A DNA stretch of 64,000 nucleotides from Nocardioides alkalitolerans (GCA_038184435.1 CP116227.1:1517501-1581500), one strand, 5' to 3'; positions 23,713 to 32,190 are shown, counted from the first letter of the stretch. Notes: generated by a model from the sequence alone, not told the origin. Made by a program: numbers and translations.

Positions 23713-24207
23713 CTACGGCGTCGTCGCGGCGCTCCCGACCGCGAGGTCCTTCAGCAGGCGCGCGGTCGCCAGGGCCGCGGACGTCGCCTCGTAGCCCTTG
23801 TCCTCCGCCGAGCCCTCGAGCCCGGCGCGGTCGAGGGCCTGGGCCTCGGTGTCGCACGTGAGCACGCCGAAGCCGACGGGCGTGCCGCTGTCGAGGGCGA
23901 CGCGCGTGAGTCCGTCGGTCGCCGCGGAGCAGACGTACTCGAAGTGCGGCGTCCCGCCCCGGATCACCACGCCGAGCGCCACCACGGCGTCGTGGGTCGC
24001 CGCGAGGGCCGCGGCGACGACGGGGAGCTCGAACGTCCCCGGCACGCGTACGACGGTGGGCGCGGTCACCGACGCGTCGGCCAGTGCGCGGTGGGTGCCG
24101 GCGAGCAGGCCGTCCATGACGACGTCGTGCCAGCTGGCGGCGACGACCGCGACGGACAGGTCGGACGCGTCGCCGGGACGCTGGTCGGGGGCTCCGTGGC
24201 CGCTCAT
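23713..24207 (-). CDS. ribH: 6,7-dimethyl-8-ribityllumazine synthase
   Basis: Condenses the ribityl-pyrimidine with dihydroxybutanone phosphate to lumazine. The 164 residues include VAVVAASWHDVVMDGLL, VPGTFELPVVA, ALGVVIRGGTPHFEYV (catalytic His region) and PVGFGVLTCDTEAQALDRAG. Overlaps the ribBA stop by 4 bp (ATGA). Fifth gene of the FMN-riboswitch operon. Confidence 0.97.
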   Translation of the reverse strand: MSGHGAPDQRPGDASDLSVAVVAASWHDVVMDGLLAGTHRALADASVTAPTVVRVPGTFELPVVAAALAATHDAVVALGVVIRGGTPHFEYVCSAATDGLTRVALDSGTPVGFGVLTCDTEAQALDRAGLEGSAEDKGYEATSAALATARLLKDLAVGSAATTP

Positions 24208-25610
24208 CGGCGGTCTCCTTCGAGGTCGTGGGCGGGGCGGTCGGCGTGCACGTCGGGGATGGTCGCGTTGCCGCTCGGGTCGTGGGTCACCGCGTCCACC
24301 CGGGGCGGGTCGACCACGAGGTCGGCCTCGTCGGCGAGGGCCGCCTCCCGCAGGTGCGGGTCGGCGAGGCTCGCGACGTACGCGTCGAGGCCGTCGAGCT
24401 GGTGGCCCATGCGGTCGCGCTTCGTGCGGAGGTAGGCGATGTTGTGGTCGTTCGGCCGGGGGGCGAGGGGCACGCGCTCGGTGACGCGCACGCCGTACTC
24501 CTCCAGGTTCGACGTCTTCTCCGGGTTGTTGGTGAGCAGCCGCACCGAGGAGATGCCGAGGTCGCGGAGGATCTGCGTCGCCGTGCCGTAGTGCCGCGCG
24601 TCGGCGGGCAGGCCGAGGTCGAGGTTGGCGTCCACGGTGTCGCGGCCGCCGTCCTGCAGCTGGTAGGCCTGCAGCTTCGCGACGAGGCCGATGCCCCGGC
24701 CCTCGTGGCCGCGGAGGTAGACGACGACGCCGCGTCCCTCCGCGACGATGCGGGCGAGCGACTCGTCGAGCTGCGGACCGCAGTCGCAGCGCTGCGAGCC
24801 GAACACGTCGCCGGTGAGGCACTCCGAGTGCACGCGCACGAGCACCGGAGCCTCGTCGCTGGCGTCGGAGATGTCGCCGTGCACCAGCGCGACGTGCTCG
24901 CTGCCGTCGATGGTGATGCGGTAGCCGACCGCGGTGAAGTCGCCGTGCGCGGTGGGGAGCCGCGTCTCGGCGACCCGCACCGCGTGCTGCTCGGTGCGGC
25001 GGCGGTAGCGCACGAGGTCCTCGATGGAGATCATCGCGAGGTCGTGCTCGTCGGCGAACGCGCGCAGCTCGGGCGCCCGCTTCATCGTGCCGTCGTCGTT
25101 GACGATCTCGACGAGCACGCCGGCGGGCGTGAGCCCGGCCATCCGCGCCAGGTCGACCGCGGCCTCGGTGTGGCCGCGGCGCACGAGCACGCCGCCCTCG
25201 CGGTAGCGCAGCGGGAACACGTGACCGGGTCGCGTCAGCTCCCACGGCTCCGTGGCGGAGTCGGCGAGCACCTTCACCGTGCGGGCGCGGTCGGCCGCCG
25301 AGATGCCCGTGGTCGTGCCGTCGCGGGCGTCGACGGAGATCGTGTACGCCGTGCGCAGCGGGTCGCGGTTGTGCGGCGTCATGAGCGGGATCTCGAGCCG
25401 GTCGAGCATGTGGCCGGGCATCGGCGCGCAGATGACGCCCGAGGAGTGCCGGATGGTGAAGGCCATCAGCTCCGGCGTCGCCTTCGCGGCGGCGAAGATG
25501 ATGTCGCCCTCGTTCTCGCGGTCCTCGTCGTCGACGACGACGACGGCCTTGCCGGCGGCGATGTCGGCGACGGCGCGCTCGACGGAGTCGAGACGGACTC
25601 TCTCGCTCAT
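24204..25610 (-). CDS. ribBA: Bifunctional DHBP synthase / GTP cyclohydrolase II
   Basis: Supplies both riboflavin precursors. The N-terminal RibB half (about 1-205) holds VVDDEDRENEGDIIFAA, RHSSGVICAP and RRGHTEAAVDLARMAG. The C-terminal RibA half (about 210-420) holds the zinc motif SECLTGDVFGSQRCDCGPQL, RGHEGRGIGL and TNNPEKTSNLEEYGV. A non-conserved tail of about 45 residues follows. The start at 25610 has AGGAG upstream. 468 residues, slightly long because of the tail. Both halves look catalytically complete. Confidence 0.97.
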   Translation of the reverse strand: MSERVRLDSVERAVADIAAGKAVVVVDDEDRENEGDIIFAAAKATPELMAFTIRHSSGVICAPMPGHMLDRLEIPLMTPHNRDPLRTAYTISVDARDGTTTGISAADRARTVKVLADSATEPWELTRPGHVFPLRYREGGVLVRRGHTEAAVDLARMAGLTPAGVLVEIVNDDGTMKRAPELRAFADEHDLAMISIEDLVRYRRRTEQHAVRVAETRLPTAHGDFTAVGYRITIDGSEHVALVHGDISDASDEAPVLVRVHSECLTGDVFGSQRCDCGPQLDESLARIVAEGRGVVVYLRGHEGRGIGLVAKLQAYQLQDGGRDTVDANLDLGLPADARHYGTATQILRDLGISSVRLLTNNPEKTSNLEEYGVRVTERVPLAPRPNDHNIAYLRTKRDRMGHQLDGLDAYVASLADPHLREAALADEADLVVDPPRVDAVTHDPSGNATIPDVHADRPAHDLEGDRR

Positions 25611-25621
25611 GGTGCTTCTCC

Positions 25622-26371
25622 TCAACGTGCGGCCGGCTCGGGCGCCGTGCCGGTGGGATCGGGGGTGGCGGGGTGGACCGGGGGCGGTCCGGTGGGCTGC
25701 CCGAGGGACTGCCCGAGGGGTCGGAGGCGGCGCTCGGCGCGCAGCCACGTGACGAAGCCGAGCACGACGAAGCCGGCGTAGACGAGGTACATGACGGCCG
25801 TCGGGTAGTAGCCCGCCTCGAGCAGCGTCGTCACGCCGACCACGTCGACGGCCAGCCACACGAGCCAGAACTCCACCCAGCCGCGCGCCATGCCGTAGGT
25901 CGCCAGCATCGACCCCGCGAGGATCCACGCCTCGGTGGCGGGGCCCCAGGAGCCGAGCCGCTGCAGCACGACGTACGCCGCGGCGTACCCCACGACACCG
26001 AGGAGCACCAGCTGGACCCAGCCGCTGAGCCCGGCCCAGCGCGGCACGACGGCCCCGCCGTCCGGGGCGCCGCCGGCGCGGCGGGCGGAGCGCCAGCGCC
26101 ACCACCCGTAGACGCCCACGGCGGCGAAGAAGACCTGGCGGCCGGCCTGGCCCCACAGCGGGTCGGCGACCACGTTGCTGAGCTCGCCCCACGCGAAGAC
26201 GCCGAACAGGAGGACGTTGCCGACGAGGCCGACGGGCCACGCCCAGACGACGCGGCGCATACCGAGCAGGGCGCTGGCGAGGCCGAAGAGGTTGCCGACG
26301 ACCTCGGGGACCGAGAGGTAGCCGCCGCCGACGGCGACGTGGCCGTGCAGCAGCCACTCGAGGGGGCTCAT
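25622..26371 (-). CDS. ribM: PnuC-family riboflavin transporter RibM
   Basis: A 249-residue integral membrane protein with about seven helices. PnuC-type motifs are visible: VPEVVGNLFGLASALLGM, WAWPVGLVGNVLLFGVF, and near the end LVWLAVDVVGVTTLLEAGYYPTAVMYLVY. PnuC-fold transporters move vitamins by facilitated diffusion. In actinobacteria the members inside FMN-riboswitch operons carry riboflavin (RibM), so that specificity is inferred from context. Overlaps ribE by 4 bp (ATGA). The cytosolic C-terminal tail is proline-rich. Confidence 0.88.
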   Translation of the reverse strand: MSPLEWLLHGHVAVGGGYLSVPEVVGNLFGLASALLGMRRVVWAWPVGLVGNVLLFGVFAWGELSNVVADPLWGQAGRQVFFAAVGVYGWWRWRSARRAGGAPDGGAVVPRWAGLSGWVQLVLLGVVGYAAAYVVLQRLGSWGPATEAWILAGSMLATYGMARGWVEFWLVWLAVDVVGVTTLLEAGYYPTAVMYLVYAGFVVLGFVTWLRAERRLRPLGQSLGQPTGPPPVHPATPDPTGTAPEPAAR

Positions 26372-27039
26372 GCCGCTCCGTCCTCGTCGGCGCCCTCGTC
26401 GGCGCCCGCGTCACGACGCGCCGCGATGCGGGCGAGGGCCTCGTCGGCGTAGCCGCCCACGACGAGCCGCTCGACGTGCTTCGCGATCACGTCGACCTCG
26501 AGGTTGACCGGCTCGCCCACCGCGCGGAAGCCCAGCGTCGTGCGCGCCAGGGTCTCCGGGATGAGGCTGACGGTGAAGCTGGACTCCCCCACCTCGACCA
26601 GGGTCAGGCTGATGCCGTCGACGGTGATCGAGCCCTTCTCGACGAGGAAGCGGGCGAGGTCGGACGGGTACCCGATCTCCACCACGGTCCAGTGCTCGCT
26701 GGGGCGACGGTCGAGCACCCGACCGACGCCGTCGACGTGGCCCTGCACGACGTGGCCGCCGAGGCGCTGGTCGGCGCGCACGGCGCGCTCCAGGTTGACC
26801 CGGTCCCCCGGCCTGCGCTCCCCGAGGGTGGTGCGGCGCAGCGACTCGGCCATGACGTCGGCGGTCCAGCGGTTGCCGTCGTGCTCCGTGATCGTCAGGC
26901 AGCAGCCGTCGACCGCGATCGAGTCGCCGAGGTGGGCGTCCTCGAGCACGACCGCCGTCTCCACGACGAGCCGGACGGCGTCGCCCTGGTCCTCGATCGC
27001 GGCGATCGAGCCGAGCTCCTCCACGATGCCGGTGAACAT
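26368..27039 (-). CDS. ribE: Riboflavin synthase, alpha chain
   Basis: Dismutates two lumazines to riboflavin. 223 residues with the internal lumazine-binding duplication: MFTGIVEELGSI with VDGCCLTI in the first half, HVVQGHVDGVGRV with TVDGISLTLVEV in the second. An Asp/Glu/Ala tail (GADEGADEDGAA) follows. One base separates it from the ribD stop. Confidence 0.97.
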   Translation of the reverse strand: MFTGIVEELGSIAAIEDQGDAVRLVVETAVVLEDAHLGDSIAVDGCCLTITEHDGNRWTADVMAESLRRTTLGERRPGDRVNLERAVRADQRLGGHVVQGHVDGVGRVLDRRPSEHWTVVEIGYPSDLARFLVEKGSITVDGISLTLVEVGESSFTVSLIPETLARTTLGFRAVGEPVNLEVDVIAKHVERLVVGGYADEALARIAARRDAGADEGADEDGAA

Positions 27040-27040
27040 C

Positions 27041-28105
27041 TCAGGCCTCTCCTTCGCGGGTGGGCGGCCGGAGCACCAGCCGCACGTTGGTCTCGTCGCC
27101 CTCGCCGACGACGCCGGCGTCGACGACGCGCAGGTGCAACGCATCGGCGATCGTCGTGATGCCCAGGTCGGCGACCGCGTTGCGTCCGGCCCCCAGCAGG
27201 AGGGGCGCGACGTAGACGACGACCTCGTCGACGTACCCGTCCGCCACGAACGCGGCCGCGAGCGTGGGGCCGCCCTCGAGGAAGACGTGGCGGGCCTCGC
27301 GGGCGTGGAGCGCCTCGAGGGCCTCGCGGGGCGACCGGGTCCGCAGGTGCAGCGTCTCCGCCTCGGGGCCGAGCACGCGGGCGTCGGCGGGCAGGTCGCG
27401 CTCCCCCATGACCACGCGGAGCGGTTGCCCGGGGAGCGGCTGGTCGTCGGCGTCGCGCACGGTGAGCAGCGGGTCGTCGACCGCGATCGTCCCGGTGCCG
27501 ACGAGCATGACGTCGCACTCGCCACGGAGGCGGTGGGTGTCACGACGCGCGGCCGGCGAGCTGATCCACCGGCTCGTGCCGTCGGCGGCGGCGCTGCGAC
27601 CGTCGAGCGTCGTGGCGAACTTCCACGTCACGAAGGGGCGCCCGTGGGTCACCGCGAACGTCCACGCGCGGTTGAGCTGTGCGGCCTCGGCGGCGAGCAC
27701 GCCCACGACGACCTCGACGCCCGCCTCCCGGAGCCGGGCCGCACCACCGGCCGCGACGGGGTTGGGGTCCGGCTGGCCCACGACGACCCGGGCGACGCCG
27801 GCGGCCAGGAGCGCCTGGGCGCACGGACCGGTCCGCCCCGTGTGGTTGCAGGGCTCGAGGGTCACGACGGCGGTCGCCCCGCGCACGTCGGCCCCCGCCG
27901 CGGCGGCCGCGGCCAGCGCGTCCACCTCGGCGTGCGGCGTACCGGCGCCCCGGTGGTAGCCCTCCGCCAGCACCGTGCCGTCGGGCGCGAGCAGGACGCA
28001 GCCGACGCGGGGGTTCGGGCCCGGGACGCCGTGCACGCGCGCCAGCAGCAGCGCGCGCTCCATGGCGTCGCGCTCGGCGCTGCTCGTGCTGTCGGTGTTC
28101 GTCAT
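27041..28105 (-). CDS. ribD: Bifunctional pyrimidine deaminase/reductase
   Basis: Second and third steps after GTP cyclohydrolase II. The N-terminal deaminase (about 10-150) has the zinc motif GTPHAEVDAL and EPCNHTGRTGPCAQALL. The C-terminal reductase (about 155-354) has VTWKFATTLDGRSAAADG and HVFLEGGPTLAAAF. The ATG at 28105 (MTNTDSTSSAERDAMERALLL) matches the family start; a longer frame would run into the riboswitch region. First gene of the rib operon. Confidence 0.96.
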   Translation of the reverse strand: MTNTDSTSSAERDAMERALLLARVHGVPGPNPRVGCVLLAPDGTVLAEGYHRGAGTPHAEVDALAAAAAAGADVRGATAVVTLEPCNHTGRTGPCAQALLAAGVARVVVGQPDPNPVAAGGAARLREAGVEVVVGVLAAEAAQLNRAWTFAVTHGRPFVTWKFATTLDGRSAAADGTSRWISSPAARRDTHRLRGECDVMLVGTGTIAVDDPLLTVRDADDQPLPGQPLRVVMGERDLPADARVLGPEAETLHLRTRSPREALEALHAREARHVFLEGGPTLAAAFVADGYVDEVVVYVAPLLLGAGRNAVADLGITTIADALHLRVVDAGVVGEGDETNVRLVLRPPTREGEA

Positions 28106-28431
28106 GCCCTGCTTCCCGGCTACGTCGCGGGCGCCGGGGCGCTGCGGGATGCTCGGGCGGGGCGGGTCGCGACGTGCCGTCACGAGGGGCGGCACGAGGA
28201 CGACCGTCCTGCGTGCGCTTCCCTTCCGGACTCTGACCGTCGGTCCAGGAATTCCACCTGGTCAACCGTCCGCTGGCTGCGGACGGGTCGCGGACTCTCA
28301 CCGCCGGCTCGGAATTTCACCGACCCCAGTGCACGCGAGTTGGTCAACTCGTCTGGCGGGAATTGAAGCACACGGGTCCGGCGGTGGGCCGGGGTCCCGG
28401 TCCGTGGACTCTCCGTGTCCACCCGACCGGT
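28106..28431 (-). other. Riboflavin operon leader (326 bp non-coding)
   Basis: Contains the FMN riboswitch (28211-28336) and, downstream of it, a hairpin GTGCCG/CGGCAC (28174-28195) that may be the expression platform. Upstream lies a perfect palindrome GAGTTG-GT-CAACTC (28337-28350). The promoter should lie between 28350 and 28431, in front of the rpe stop; no consensus hexamers stood out. No gene is seen. Confidence 0.75.
28211..28336 (-). ncRNA. FMN riboswitch (RFN element)
   Basis: The minus strand shows the conserved RFN blocks in order: GGGGTCGGTGAAATTCCGA, GCCGGCGGTGAGAGTCCGCG, a variable stem CCGTCCGCAGCCAGCGGACGG, CAGGTGGAATTCCTGG, CCGACGGTCAGAGTCCGGA and GGGAAGC. The closing stem P1 is GCGUGC (28336-28331) paired with GCACGC (28216-28211). 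It should shut down ribD-ribE-ribM-ribBA-ribH when FMN is plentiful. No U-tract follows, so control by sequestering of the ribosome site or Rho is more likely than simple termination. Confidence 0.96.
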
Positions 28432-29094
28432 TCAGGCGCGGGCGGCGTCGCCCTTCGCGCGCAGGGCGGCGATCATCGCGTCGGGGTCGTCCGCGGAGTA
28501 GACCGCGCTGCCGGCGACGAACACGTCGGCACCCGCCTCGGCGCACCGCTCGATGGTCTCCAGGGACACGCCGCCGTCGACCTGCAGCAGCGTCTGCAGG
28601 CCGTGCCGCTCGACCATCGCGCGGGCACGGCGCAGCTTGGGCAGCACGAGGTCGAGGAACTTCTGGCCGCCGAACCCGGGCTCCACGGTCATGAGGAGCA
28701 GCATGTCGAGCTCGGGCAGCAGGTCCTCGTAGGGCTCCACCGGCGTCGCCGGACGCAGCGCCATGCTCGCCCGGCCGCCGGCCGCGCGGATCTCCCGCGC
28801 GAGCCGCACCGGGGCGCGGGCCGCCTCCACGTGGAAGGTCACCGAGGCGCACCCCGCCTCGACGTACGTCGGTGCGTGGCGGTCGGGGTCCTCGATCATG
28901 AGGTGCGCGTCGAGCGGGAGGTCGGTGGAGCGCGCGAGCGCCTCCACCATCGTCGGCCCGAACGTCAGGTTGGGGACGAAGTGGTTGTCCATGACGTCGA
29001 CGTGGACCATGTCCGCGCTCGGGATGCGCGCCACCTCCGCCCCGAGGTTCGCGAAGTCGGCGTTGAGGATGCTCGGCGTGATCTGGATGCCCAC
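28432..29094 (-). CDS. rpe: Ribulose-phosphate 3-epimerase
   Basis: Pentose-phosphate pathway enzyme interconverting ribulose 5-phosphate and xylulose 5-phosphate; ribulose 5-phosphate also feeds RibB. 220 residues, TIM barrel: ITPSILNADFANLG, VHVDVMDNHFVPNLTFGP, LDAHLMIEDPD, MTVEPGFGGQKF and LLQVDGGVSLETI with the metal and catalytic Asp/His residues. GTG start at 29094 (VGIQITPS). Lies just upstream of the rib leader, an arrangement conserved in actinobacteria. Confidence 0.96.
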   Translation of the reverse strand: MGIQITPSILNADFANLGAEVARIPSADMVHVDVMDNHFVPNLTFGPTMVEALARSTDLPLDAHLMIEDPDRHAPTYVEAGCASVTFHVEAARAPVRLAREIRAAGGRASMALRPATPVEPYEDLLPELDMLLLMTVEPGFGGQKFLDLVLPKLRRARAMVERHGLQTLLQVDGGVSLETIERCAEAGADVFVAGSAVYSADDPDAMIAALRAKGDAARA

Positions 29095-29105
29095 GGGCGG
29101 CGATC

Positions 29106-30104
29106 CTAGGTGGTGGGGTCGGCGCTGGGCTCGTCCGGCTCGTCCGGCTCGTCCGGCTCGTCCGGCTCGTCCCGCTCGTCGCGCTCCGCCCACGCCAGCA
29201 GCGGCGCGATGTCGAAGACGTGCTCGTCGGCGTGGAGGCCGGCGTGCAGGTCGCCGAGCTCGGCGTACCGCGCCGGGACCGTGAACATCGTCAGGTCCCG
29301 CGGGTCGGCGTCGTCGACCTCGTCCCAGCGGATCGGGGTGGAGACGCGGGCGTCGGGCAGGCCGCGGAGGGAGTAGGCGCTCGCGATCGTGTGGTCGCGG
29401 GCGTTCTGGTTGAAGTCGACGAAGACCGCGGCGGGGTCGCGGTCCTTGCGCCACCAGGCCGTGGTCACCAGGTCGGGTGCCCGGCGCTCGACCTCGCGGG
29501 CGAAGGCGCGGGCCGCGCGGCGTACGTCGCCGTGGCCGTGCTCGGCGGCGATCCGGACGTAGACGTGGAGGCCCTTGCTGCCGCTGGTCTTCGGGTAGCC
29601 GACGGCCCCGAGCTCGTCGAGGACCTCGTGCGCCACGTGGGCCACACGCCGGATCGTCGCGTAGTCGCAGTCCGGGCCCGGGTCGAGGTCGATGCGCCAC
29701 TCGTCGGGCTGCTCGACGGCGCCGCGGCGGCTGTTCCAGGGGTGGAACTCCACCGTCGACATCTGGACGGCCCAGATGACGGCGGCCGGCTCGGTCACGC
29801 AGAGCTCGTCGGCCGTGCGCCCCCAGCGCGGGAAGAACAGCTCGACGGTCTCGACCCAGTCGGGCGCGCCGGCGGGGAGACGCTTCTGGTGGACCTTCTC
29901 GCCGGCGAGGCCCTTCGGGAAGCGGTGCAGCATGCAGGGCCGCTCGTGGAGCGCGCCGGTGATCCCGTCGGCGACCGCGAGGTAGTACTCGACGACGTCC
30001 AGCTTCGTGGCGCCCGACTCCGGGAAGTAGACGCGGTCGGGGTTGGAGATCCGCACGAGGCGGTCCTCGACCTCGATCTCCACGGCGGGCGGCTTCGACG
30101 GCAC
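29106..30104 (-). CDS. Stand-alone LigD-type primase-polymerase domain protein
   Basis: A 332-residue archaeo-eukaryotic primase-superfamily polymerase like the POL domain of LigD, used in bacterial end joining or gap filling. Seen are ISNPDRVYFPESGATKLDVV, HPWNSRRGAVEQPDEWRIDLDPG (catalytic Asp pair), YPKTSGSKGLHVYV and VFVDFNQNARDHTIASAYS. There is no ligase or nuclease domain and no Ku gene nearby. The last 25 residues are a DEP repeat tail encoded by 9-bp tandem repeats. Divergent from an ArsR gene across a palindrome-rich 76-bp gap. Confidence 0.88.
   Translation of the reverse strand: MPSKPPAVEIEVEDRLVRISNPDRVYFPESGATKLDVVEYYLAVADGITGALHERPCMLHRFPKGLAGEKVHQKRLPAGAPDWVETVELFFPRWGRTADELCVTEPAAVIWAVQMSTVEFHPWNSRRGAVEQPDEWRIDLDPGPDCDYATIRRVAHVAHEVLDELGAVGYPKTSGSKGLHVYVRIAAEHGHGDVRRAARAFAREVERRAPDLVTTAWWRKDRDPAAVFVDFNQNARDHTIASAYSLRGLPDARVSTPIRWDEVDDADPRDLTMFTVPARYAELGDLHAGLHADEHVFDIAPLLAWAERDERDEPDEPDEPDEPDEPSADPTT
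29131..29177. repeat. 9-bp tandem repeats encoding the acidic DEP tail
   Basis: Four TCGTCCGGC units and two degenerate units encode DERDEPDEPDEPDEP at the C-terminus of the polymerase. Repeat number is probably variable between strains and would change only tail length. Confidence 0.8.
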
Positions 30105-30140
30105 GCGTCCACCCTAGTGAGGGGTGGCTGCGAGACGCCC

Positions 30141-30180
30141 ATGGTCGGCACTTGCCGAACGTACGGCTTTCGCCGACCAT
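30141..30180. promoter_or_regulatory. Palindromic operator between the polymerase gene and arsR
   Basis: ATGGTCGGC (30141-30149) and GCCGACCAT (30172-30180) are perfect inverted repeats; inside them GCCG-N6-CGGC (30154-30167) is another. They occupy the divergent promoter region between the LigD-type polymerase start (30104) and the ArsR start (30181). ArsR proteins bind such sites and usually repress their own gene; control of the polymerase is inferred. Confidence 0.6.
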
Positions 30181-30783
30181 ATGGTCATGACCGACCGTTC
30201 GTCGCCCCGCTCCCCGGACTACGACCTCGCCGACGAGCTCGCCGTCGAGCGGCCGGAGCAGTACCGCGCGCTGTTCGAGGACACCCGCGCGCGCATCGTC
30301 ACCCTGCTGCTCGACCGCGCGGCGACGACGACGGAGCTCGCGGAGGTGCTGGGCAAGCCGAAGGGCACCATCGGGCACCACCTCAAGGTCCTCGAGGACG
30401 CCGGCCTGGTCCGCGTCGTGCGCACGGAGCGGGTCCGGGCGCTGGAGGCGCGCTACTACGGGCGCACGGCGCGCGTGTTCTGGTACGACCACGTCGCCGA
30501 GGCCCGCGGCGAGGCGGCCCGCACCCTGACGCGGGCGGCGCAGCAGGCCGCCGGGACCGACGAGGTGGCCGCCCGCGAGGCGGGCATGCAGCCGCCCTTC
30601 GCCTACCTGCGGCAGGCCCGTATCCCCGCCGAGCGCGCCCACGCCTGGCACGACCGGCTCGCGGCGCTCATCGACGAGTTCATCGAGGAGCCTGCGGAGG
30701 GTGACGTGACCTACGCGCTCGTCGTCGGTCTCCACCCCGCGCCGGGCCTGCGGCCCGAGTCGTCGCCGGAGCAGTCGGCGTGA
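30181..30783 (+). CDS. ArsR-family winged-helix regulator
   Basis: About 200 residues. The ArsR HTH spans about 25-110: ARIVTLLLDRAATTTELAEVL, GKPKGTIGHHLKVLEDAGLVRVVRTERVRA. A C-terminal all-helical part (about 115-185) has no metal-binding cysteines, so a metal sensor is unlikely; this form is common beside MFS exporters. ATG at 30181 or 30187 (MVMTD). The MFS gene overlaps its stop by 4 bp (GTGA), so the two form one unit. Confidence 0.88.
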   Translation: MVMTDRSSPRSPDYDLADELAVERPEQYRALFEDTRARIVTLLLDRAATTTELAEVLGKPKGTIGHHLKVLEDAGLVRVVRTERVRALEARYYGRTARVFWYDHVAEARGEAARTLTRAAQQAAGTDEVAAREAGMQPPFAYLRQARIPAERAHAWHDRLAALIDEFIEEPAEGDVTYALVVGLHPAPGLRPESSPEQSA

Positions 30784-32177
30784 GCGACGACGTGCTCGCG
30801 CCGCCGGCGACCGCGACAGCCGCGCTGGGGCCGCGGTTCCGTCGGTTCCTCGTCTCCGCTGCGGCGGCGAACCTCGGCGACGGCCTCATGACGGTCGCGC
30901 TCATGTGGTTGGCGTCGTCGATCACGCGCGAGCCGGCCGCGATCGCCCTCATCGGCCTGGCCAACCGGCTGCCCTGGCTGCTGCTGAGCCTGCCCGCCGG
31001 CGTCATCGTCGACCGGGTCGACCGCCGTCGGCTCGTCGTCGCGATGGACGTCGTGCGGTGCGCCACGGTGCTGGTGCTCGGGCTCGTGGTGGTCGCGGTG
31101 CAGTCCGACCTGCCGACGCCCGCGGAGCTCGCCGCCGGCGCCGACGCTCCTGCCGCCGCGGGTCTGCTCGTCGGGCTGCTCGCGCTCAGCTCGCTGGTGC
31201 TCGGCTGCGCCGAGGTGCTGCGCGACAACGCGGCGCAGACGCTCTTGCCTGCGCTCGTCGAGCGTCCGCAGCTCGAGAAGGCCAACGCCCGCCTGTGGAG
31301 CGCCGAGATCAGCGCGAACCAGTTCGTCGGCCCACCGCTCGGCGGCGTGCTCGTCGGGGTCGCCGTGGCCCTGCCGTTCCTGCTCAACGCCGGGCTGCTC
31401 GGGCTGAGTGCCGTGCTGCTGCTCGGGATGAGCGGGCTCTACCGGGCCCGGCCGGCGGCGGGCGACGGACCCCGCGCCTCGGCGACCCCGGAGGGGACGA
31501 CCGTGGCCGGCTCGCTCCCCGTCGCGCGGTCCTGGCGGGCCGACCTCGTCGAGGGCATCACCTGGCTGTGGCGCCACCGCCTGCTCCGGACGCTCGCCCT
31601 GATGCTCGGCGTGATGAACCTGATGGGCGCCGCCGCCTTCACCACGGTCGTGCTGTTCGTGCAGGAGGTGCTCGGCGTGCTCGACGGCTGGGCCTTCGGC
31701 CTCGTGCTCACCGGCTCCGCGATCGGGTCGGTGCTGGCCGGTCTCGTCAGCGAGCGCATCGTGCGGCGCCTCTCCCCCGGGCCGACGCTCCTCGTCGCCG
31801 TGGCCGGCATGGGCGTCGGCCTCGCGGCCGCCGGGCTGTCCTCTTCGCCGTGGCTCTTCTGGAGCATCGAGCTGGCCACCGGCCTCACGGTCGTGCTGTG
31901 GAACGTGGTCACCGTCTCGCTGCGGCAGCGCATCATCCCCGACCACCTGCTGGGCCGCGTGAACGCCGCCTACCGGTTCTTCGGCTGGGGGATGATGGCG
32001 CTCGGCGCGCCGCTCGGTGCCCTCGTCATCCACCTCCTCGAGCCCGGGCTCGGTCGCGAGACGGCGTTGCGCGCGCCGTACCTGCTGGGGGCGGCGGCGT
32101 ACCTCGTGATGGTGCCCGTCGTGCTCACCCGGCTGCGGACGGTGCACCTGCGGGCGGCCGAGGAGGCCGCGGCATGA
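30780..32177 (+). CDS. MFS transporter
   Basis: 465 residues with about twelve membrane helices and the MFS intracellular loop LPAGVIVDRVDRRRLVVAMD between helices 2 and 3 (motif A, G-x-x-x-D-R-x-x-R-R). The mid-loop (about 220-245) is Ala/Pro-rich. Belongs to the enterobactin-exporter-like MFS_3 group by its pattern; probable exporter of a small molecule. Co-transcribed with the upstream ArsR regulator. Confidence 0.87.
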   Translation: MSDDVLAPPATATAALGPRFRRFLVSAAAANLGDGLMTVALMWLASSITREPAAIALIGLANRLPWLLLSLPAGVIVDRVDRRRLVVAMDVVRCATVLVLGLVVVAVQSDLPTPAELAAGADAPAAAGLLVGLLALSSLVLGCAEVLRDNAAQTLLPALVERPQLEKANARLWSAEISANQFVGPPLGGVLVGVAVALPFLLNAGLLGLSAVLLLGMSGLYRARPAAGDGPRASATPEGTTVAGSLPVARSWRADLVEGITWLWRHRLLRTLALMLGVMNLMGAAAFTTVVLFVQEVLGVLDGWAFGLVLTGSAIGSVLAGLVSERIVRRLSPGPTLLVAVAGMGVGLAAAGLSSSPWLFWSIELATGLTVVLWNVVTVSLRQRIIPDHLLGRVNAAYRFFGWGMMALGAPLGALVIHLLEPGLGRETALRAPYLLGAAAYLVMVPVVLTRLRTVHLRAAEEAAA

Positions 32178-32190
32178 GCGCGCCGCTCCC

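Noticed and set aside
28337..28350. GAGTTGGTCAACTC as a third member of the AACTCG repeat family
   Set aside because: It shares only the CAACTC half and lacks the GACGC extension and the direct copy, so resemblance is probably chance.
30124..30180. Longer N-terminus for the ArsR protein from the upstream ATG/GTG codons
   Set aside because: It would translate the palindromic operator and add a non-conserved basic stretch; the ATG at 30181 begins right before the conserved region.
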